From: Campylobacterales bacterium
GTDB lineage: Bacteria; Campylobacterota; Campylobacteria; Campylobacterales; Sulfurospirillaceae
NCBI GenBank assembly: GCA_016930915.1
Contig: JAFGFU010000025.1
Span: 62,001 to 126,000, forward strand
DNA length: 64,000 nucleotides
Direction of reading: 5' to 3'
In this document: piece after piece, positions 58,975-64,000 of the stretch
Position numbering within the stretch: the first letter of the stretch is position 1
Layout of the letters: every line of letters starts with the position of its first letter
Notes under the pieces: generated by a model
Database searches by the model: none
Told to the model about the DNA's origin: nothing
Seen by the model: only the letters and a program-made list of their open reading frames with translations
Position numbers and translations under genes: made by a program

Positions 58975-60055
58975 GTCTAAATGCATTTTAGGACCGTTTG
59001 ATATTGCCCTTGAAGAGCCTGTCTATTTTAATATCACCCCCAATGAAGATAAAAAAACGATTCAAAGTGTTGAGATAATTAATGGTTTTGTGCACCGTGG
59101 CATGGAGTCGATTGTTCTTAGAAGAAACTTTTTACAAAACCTGATTATCACCGAAAAAGTGTGTGGTCTTTGCTCCAACAACCACCCGTTTACCTACTGT
59201 ATGGCGGTGGAAAAACTTGCACACATCACCCTTCCTAGACGTGCGCAGTATTTAAGGGTTATTGCTGATGAAACCAAACGTATTGCGAGCCATCTTTTCA
59301 ATGTCGCCATGCTTGCACACTTGCTTAAACGCCATACCTTAATGGGTTCATTGTTAGAGGCAAGGGAGCATTTTCAAGATATTAAAGAGCAGATTTGGGG
59401 CAATCGTATGGATTTGAGTGCCAACGTCATTGGTGGCGTGAAGTACGACTTAAACCCTGAAAAAATTGCGTTTATGAAAGAAAAAATGGCTTTAACACGC
59501 ACAGCGCTGCAAGCGATTATTCACATATTTGAAACCGATGAAAGCCTTAAAAAGCGCATTCAAGGTGTGGGTGTTTTACCGCATGAAAAAGCACTCAGCC
59601 TTGGTGTGGTAGGTCCTGTGGCACGTGCGAGTGGGGTCAATAATGACGTGCGCTTTTGCGCTCCTTATGCCGCTTATGATGCCCTATCCTTTAACGTCAT
59701 TACACGAAGTGAAGGTGACGTATACGCAAGAGCGATGGTAAGACTCTATGAAATTTTTGAATCCATGAGCCTTTTAGAACACGCTTTTGAAGCCTTGCCT
59801 GAGGGAGAAATTTCTTTACATGTAAAGAGTGTGGTGCCAAAAGGGGAAGCGACCTCACGCAGTGAAGCGCCTAGAGGAGAGCTGATGTATTACCTCAAAA
59901 GCAATGGCACTCCAAAGCCAGAGCGCATGAAGTGGCGAGTGCCTAGTTATATGAACTGGGAAGCGCTTAAAGTGATGCTCAAAGACAACGCCATCGAAGA
60001 TATTGCGCTTATTTTTAACAGCATTGACCCTTGCATTTCGTGCAGTGAGCGTTAA
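58967..60055 (+). CDS. [NiFe]-hydrogenase group 4 large subunit-like (HycE/EchE/CooH family)
   Basis: EKVCGLCSNNHPFTYC (L1) and DPCISCSER at the extreme C-terminus (L2). Confidence 0.92.
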   Translation: MTESKCILGPFDIALEEPVYFNITPNEDKKTIQSVEIINGFVHRGMESIVLRRNFLQNLIITEKVCGLCSNNHPFTYCMAVEKLAHITLPRRAQYLRVIADETKRIASHLFNVAMLAHLLKRHTLMGSLLEAREHFQDIKEQIWGNRMDLSANVIGGVKYDLNPEKIAFMKEKMALTRTALQAIIHIFETDESLKKRIQGVGVLPHEKALSLGVVGPVARASGVNNDVRFCAPYAAYDALSFNVITRSEGDVYARAMVRLYEIFESMSLLEHAFEALPEGEISLHVKSVVPKGEATSRSEAPRGELMYYLKSNGTPKPERMKWRVPSYMNWEALKVMLKDNAIEDIALIFNSIDPCISCSER

Positions 60056-60057
60056 GT

Positions 60058-60522
60058 ATGCACCATCAATTTATCATTACCCAAACCGATGCGTGTATTG
60101 GATGTTTAAGTTGTGAATTAGCCTGTGCGGCGGCACATGCCAATATCTCTTTTGAAGAGGCGTACACCACCTCACTACCACTTCTCTCACGTAACCGTGT
60201 CACGCAAAGTCATGGCAAAATGGCACCGCTTCAGTGCATGCACTGCGAAACGCCTTCATGTTTAGCCATCTGCCCTCACAGCGTTATTTCATTAGAAGAA
60301 GGCTTTGTAAAGCTTGATGAAACAGCGTGCGTAGGGTGTGGGTGCTGTGCTTTAGCCTGTCCGTATGGGGCTATTTCGATGGTCAAAGAAGAAGAGAGAA
60401 TCTATGCGCTTAAATGCAACCTCTGTTTTGAGCGAGAGAACCATCCAGCCTGTGTGGAGCATTGCCCTACCCATGCGCTTTCACTGATGGATTATGCCCA
60501 TTTTGAGGGCTTTCATGCATGA
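60058..60522 (+). CDS. 4Fe-4S polyferredoxin (CooF/HycB-like)
   Basis: CIGCLSCELAC, CMHCETPSCLAICP, CVGCGCCALACPYGAI, CNLCFERENHPACVEHCP. Confidence 0.9.
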   Translation: MHHQFIITQTDACIGCLSCELACAAAHANISFEEAYTTSLPLLSRNRVTQSHGKMAPLQCMHCETPSCLAICPHSVISLEEGFVKLDETACVGCGCCALACPYGAISMVKEEERIYALKCNLCFERENHPACVEHCPTHALSLMDYAHFEGFHA

Positions 60523-60862
60523 GTATTCCATTGTCGCATCGTTAATTGATGTGTGCGAGAAAGAGGCAAAAAAACACCATGCCAAAGCCATTGAGTGTGT
60601 TGAAATTGCACTGGGGCGCTTAAGCGGGGTTGAGCCTCATCTGTTGCAAAGCTCATTTGACACCTTTAAAGAGGAGACGCTTTGCGAAAATGCCACGCTG
60701 GTCATAGATCTGTGCGATGTGGTGCTGGAATGTGAGAAGTGTCATGCAAAAAGCGTGGTCAAAGAGAACCATTTTATCTGCCCCAAATGCCAGAGTGACT
60801 CGGTGCGTATGGTGGGTGGACAAGAGTTACATGTAAAACGTATTGTCATTAAAGAGGCGTAA
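60515..60862 (+). CDS. hypA: Hydrogenase nickel incorporation protein HypA
   Basis: MHEYSIVASLIDVCEKEA; zinc motif CEKCHAK...CPKCQSD. Confidence 0.92.
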   Translation: MHEYSIVASLIDVCEKEAKKHHAKAIECVEIALGRLSGVEPHLLQSSFDTFKEETLCENATLVIDLCDVVLECEKCHAKSVVKENHFICPKCQSDSVRMVGGQELHVKRIVIKEA

Positions 60863-60864
60863 GT

Positions 60865-62286
60865 ATGAGAAAATATCATTTAACCAAAGCATATCCCAAA
60901 AGACGTGACGCACAAAAGCGCATTTTTGATTTTCACCCTATTTATCACGATTTTGATGAAGGCGAAGCCATTGCACAAGCAAGTCGATGTATTCAGTGTC
61001 CTGTGGACATTATGCGAGGACTTCAAAGCGAGTTTCACTTTTGTCGTACGGGGTGTCCTTTAAACAATGAAATTCCAAAATGGTTGAAAAAAACCTACGA
61101 GGGAGATATTTTAGGGGCGTTTGAACTCTCCAACGCTCGCTCGCCTTTTCCAGAAATTCTAGGACGAGTCTGCCCTAAACAAGGCTTATGCGAGAGTTCG
61201 TGTACCTTAGAGAGAACACCTCATCATGCGGTGAGCATTGGAAACATTGAAGTCTATCTCAATGAAACCGCCTTTGAAAACCACGCCATTCCCACGTACG
61301 CACATCCCAATCCAACACCTTATAAAGTCGCTGTTGTCGGAGGTGGACCTGCGGGACTTAGCTGTGCGACGTTTCTCATGCGCATGGGCATAGCCGTGGA
61401 AATTTTTGAAAAAGAAGATAAACTCGGTGGTCTTTTAACCTATGGCATTCCCAACTTTAAACTCCCTAAACACACGATTTTAAGGCGTGTGGAGTGGATG
61501 AAAGAGGCAGGACTTAAAGTGCATTACCACACCGAAGTGGGCAAAGATGTCAGCTTAGAAAGCCTCAAAGAAAATTTTGATGCTATTTTTCTAGGGATGG
61601 GCACACCGCTTGGTCGTCAATCGGGCATGGAAAATGAACATGCCAAAGGGGTACATCATGTGATGGAATTTCTTATACTCACCCAAAAAAATCTCTTCAA
61701 TCACAACTTTCATGAGGCTATTTTTGAAAACAAACACGTCGTGGTCATTGGGGGAGGAAACTCTGCCATGGACGCGCTTCGTACCGCCATTCGCCATCGT
61801 GCCAAACGGGTAACGTGTGTGTATCGAAGAGAAGAAGCGCAGATGCCTAGCAGTGCCTTAGAGATTGCCTACGCCAAAGAAGAAGGGGTTGAGTTTTTGT
61901 TTAACCATGCACCCAAACGTGCCATTCTCAATGACAACCACCATGTTATAGGCGTTGATGTGGTCAAAACGTACATGAATGAAGCAGGAAAACTCTGCTA
62001 CAACGAAAGTGAGCACACCTGCCTTAAAGCCGATAGCATCATTTTAGCCTTAGGGTTTGATGCCCAAAAATATGACTTTTTCGATGCGCTTCATCTAAAT
62101 TATGGACGTTCTCACACCTTGGTGGTTGATGAAAACAAAGAGACAAACCACCCCTTCATTTTTGCAGGAGGCGACATGGTTCGAGGAGCAAACTTAGTCG
62201 TCAATGCTGCACTTGATGGAAGAACCGCTGCCCTTGGAATTGCCCAAAAGTTGGGTATTCCAAAAGAAAATTTGCTTTACATGTAA
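60865..62286 (+). CDS. GltD/NfnB-like NAD(P)-dependent oxidoreductase (glutamate synthase small-subunit family)
   Basis: CIQCPV...CRTGCPLNNEIPKWL; VVGGGPAGLSCATFLMRMG; VVIGGGNSAMDALRTA; stop codon lies within a TTACATGTAA copy. Confidence 0.9.
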   Translation: MRKYHLTKAYPKRRDAQKRIFDFHPIYHDFDEGEAIAQASRCIQCPVDIMRGLQSEFHFCRTGCPLNNEIPKWLKKTYEGDILGAFELSNARSPFPEILGRVCPKQGLCESSCTLERTPHHAVSIGNIEVYLNETAFENHAIPTYAHPNPTPYKVAVVGGGPAGLSCATFLMRMGIAVEIFEKEDKLGGLLTYGIPNFKLPKHTILRRVEWMKEAGLKVHYHTEVGKDVSLESLKENFDAIFLGMGTPLGRQSGMENEHAKGVHHVMEFLILTQKNLFNHNFHEAIFENKHVVVIGGGNSAMDALRTAIRHRAKRVTCVYRREEAQMPSSALEIAYAKEEGVEFLFNHAPKRAILNDNHHVIGVDVVKTYMNEAGKLCYNESEHTCLKADSIILALGFDAQKYDFFDALHLNYGRSHTLVVDENKETNHPFIFAGGDMVRGANLVVNAALDGRTAALGIAQKLGIPKENLLYM

Positions 62287-62341
62287 CGTGTGTTTAACAA
62301 AAAAAGATACAATAGTTCAATCTTACCGTGAGGATTTTTCT

Positions 62342-63319
62342 ATGCTTCTTTTTACTTTAGCAATTATCATGGGGCTTGCTCTGCTCATCTGGAGTGCCGA
62401 TAAATTTGTCGATGGCGCAACTGCCCTTGCCATGCATCTTGGAATGCCAACTCTATTGATTGGTATTTTAATCGTAGGCTTTGGAACCAGTGCACCTGAA
62501 ATTGCCGTCTCATCAGTTGCCGCATTCAGTGGAAATCCTGCATTAGCTATTGGCAATGCTTTAGGCTCAAATATCGCTAATATTGGTCTTATTTTAGGCA
62601 TTAGTGCCCTCATTGCCCCTATTGCTTTGCACTCCAATATTGTTAAAAAAAATATTTTACTCTCTCTTGTTATTACCCTCCTCTTAGGCTATATGCTTTT
62701 TGATGCGACTCTAAGCCTTCTTGAAGGAGTCATTTTGTTATTGGGGCTTTTTATCTTTATTGGATGGTCAGTTATGAGCAACCTTAAAAACCGAAGAGAT
62801 GCCTTAATTGATAATATTCAAGATGAAATAAAAGACATTACCCTCAGTTTTTCAAAAAGTATTCTCATTTTACTGATGGGTCTTCTTGCCCTTATTGGTA
62901 GTTCTCAACTTTTAGTTTGGGGGGCGGTGGGTATTGCTACACTTTTGGGTGTAAGTGATTTAATTATTGGTTTAACCGTTATTGCAGTTGGCACGTCACT
63001 GCCTGAATTAGCAACGTCTATTGCTGCTGTTAAAAAAGGAGAGTCTGATATTGCTATTGGAAATGTAGTGGGTTCTAACATTTTTAATATTTTAGCAGTT
63101 ATAGGTGTAGCCAGTGTCATTGCGCCTGATTATCTTATTGCCCCTGAGATTTTTTACCGTGATTGGGGTGTTGTCTTCGCCATGAGTCTTGCACTCTTTT
63201 TTATGGCATACGGAAGCAAACGTGAAAAAAATAGAATTGGCGTTGAAAAAGGGGCTGTCTTGCTTTTAGGATATAGCGTATACACCGTGTATTTAGCAAT
63301 GGGAGCGATAGCACTTTAG
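62342..63319 (+). CDS. Calcium/sodium antiporter family protein (YrbG-like)
   Basis: Two inverted repeats: GFGTSAPEIAVSSVAAFSGNPALAIGNALGSNIANIGLILG and AVGTSLPELATSIAAVKKGESDIAIGNVVGSNIFNILAVIG. Confidence 0.92.
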   Translation: MLLFTLAIIMGLALLIWSADKFVDGATALAMHLGMPTLLIGILIVGFGTSAPEIAVSSVAAFSGNPALAIGNALGSNIANIGLILGISALIAPIALHSNIVKKNILLSLVITLLLGYMLFDATLSLLEGVILLLGLFIFIGWSVMSNLKNRRDALIDNIQDEIKDITLSFSKSILILLMGLLALIGSSQLLVWGAVGIATLLGVSDLIIGLTVIAVGTSLPELATSIAAVKKGESDIAIGNVVGSNIFNILAVIGVASVIAPDYLIAPEIFYRDWGVVFAMSLALFFMAYGSKREKNRIGVEKGAVLLLGYSVYTVYLAMGAIAL

Positions 63320-63377
63320 CTTTCTTTACATGTAAAAGAGACAAAAGCGTTACTGTTGCCTCTTGGTTCACGCTCTT

Positions 63378-63887
63378 CTATTTTTCAAAAATAGCATTGG
63401 TAATTTGAACCGTTGAAATAGCATTTTGCGGAGAACCGTCTATCAGCTTATCTGAATAGGTGAGGTAAATGAGCGTGTTGCGTTTTGCATCGTAAAATCG
63501 CACCACTTGAATGTGTTTAAACAAGAGTGACGTGGATTCTTTAAAAACACGTTCTCCATCTCTTTTTTTCGACGCAACCTCTTTTGGCAGGGTAATCACA
63601 CCCGTTTGCCGACACGCAATCGAAGCATCAGACGTATCTTCTGCCACACCAAATGTTCCCTTAAGTCCTCCCGTTTTTGCACGAGAGAGATGACACGAAA
63701 CCCCTTCTATTTTGGGGTCATCAAAGGCTTCTATCACAATTTTATGATTCGCTCCAATAAGCTTAAACGCCGTATCCACAGAGCCAATTTCTTCACAAAA
63801 AAGAGGCGAAACCAAACCTATCATAAGGAAACATGTCACTTTTTTGTATGTACGAGATGTCATCATTGTGTCCCTTTTTAAAAGCAT
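63378..63887 (-). CDS. creA: CreA family protein
   Basis: EIGSVDTAFKLIGANHKIVIEAFDDPKIEGVSCHLSRAKTGG. Confidence 0.9.
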   Translation of the reverse strand: MLLKRDTMMTSRTYKKVTCFLMIGLVSPLFCEEIGSVDTAFKLIGANHKIVIEAFDDPKIEGVSCHLSRAKTGGLKGTFGVAEDTSDASIACRQTGVITLPKEVASKKRDGERVFKESTSLLFKHIQVVRFYDAKRNTLIYLTYSDKLIDGSPQNAISTVQITNAIFEK

Positions 63888-64000
63888 ATTTTTCTTTATA
63901 GCTATTTTTAGTCAAATTTAGTGCAAATGTCAAGAAAAGCATCACTACATTTTATTTTCAAACGATTTAGACTATGATTCTACTTATAAACCCTCAAAAG

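Larger units (their letters stand above)
1510..63335. repeat. Highly iterated 10-bp palindrome TTACATGTAA, 36 dispersed perfect copies (extent = first to last copy)
   Basis: First bases by manual scan: 1510, 2841, 3509, 5063, 8017, 8455, 8589, 13228, 14173, 15160, 16855, 18644, 22218, 22305, 22914, 32973, 35438, 35770, 37121, 38117, 41265, 42873, 43425, 43960, 44243, 44303, 45392, 49162, 49459, 50647, 55072, 57577, 59816, 60827, 62277, 63326. Confidence 0.95.

Noticed and set aside
1510-63335. TTACATGTAA as KOPS/Chi-type polar signal or as operator of a single transcription factor
   Set aside because: The motif is its own reverse complement, so it cannot encode polarity, and about two thirds of copies are inside genes of unrelated function.
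1510-63335. TTACATGTAA as a mobile repeat unit (REP/MITE-like)
   Set aside because: Conservation does not extend beyond ~12 bp; flanks differ, there are no target-site duplications, and genic copies keep the reading frame without insertions.
1-64000. CRISPR arrays, tRNA/rRNA genes, transposases or integrases
   Set aside because: No regularly spaced repeat arrays, no tRNA/rRNA signatures and no transposase/integrase ORFs were recognised; a tRNAscan/CRISPR finder run would be decisive.

Overview
This window looks like chromosomal DNA from a Campylobacterota member, probably Sulfurospirillum-like; that is inferred from gene content (CmeABC-type RND pump, Campylobacterota-style MotAB, nif regulators, group 4 hydrogenase, rnpB) and no search was run. 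Most of it is dense core and metabolic genes. An accessory stretch at ~44-51.4 kb is rich in toxin-antitoxin genes (hipBA, vapBC, MNT/HEPN) and carries an AT-rich two-gene cassette: a SAM-methyltransferase-like ORF overlapping an uncharacterised reverse transcriptase (YVDD). The strongest structure outside the gene annotation is a highly iterated perfect palindrome, TTACATGTAA (usually TTTACATGTAAA). I count 36 copies in 64 kb, about one per 1.8 kb, against roughly 0.2 expected from base composition. Copies occur in intergenic DNA, inside terminator hairpins and inside genes, where they usually encode Leu-His-Val-Lys. The density resembles DNA uptake sequences or the cyanobacterial HIP1 palindrome. 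Other notable items: a TonB-dependent receptor split exactly at an in-register A AAA AAG slippery heptamer (possible programmed -1 frameshift), a group 4 [NiFe]-hydrogenase cluster without membrane-arm genes but with a GltD-like oxidoreductase, a five-gene LpoB/YcfL/CsgG-like envelope operon, and a nifA/nifT operon with SIR2-like, FAD-oxidoreductase and aldo/keto reductase genes.
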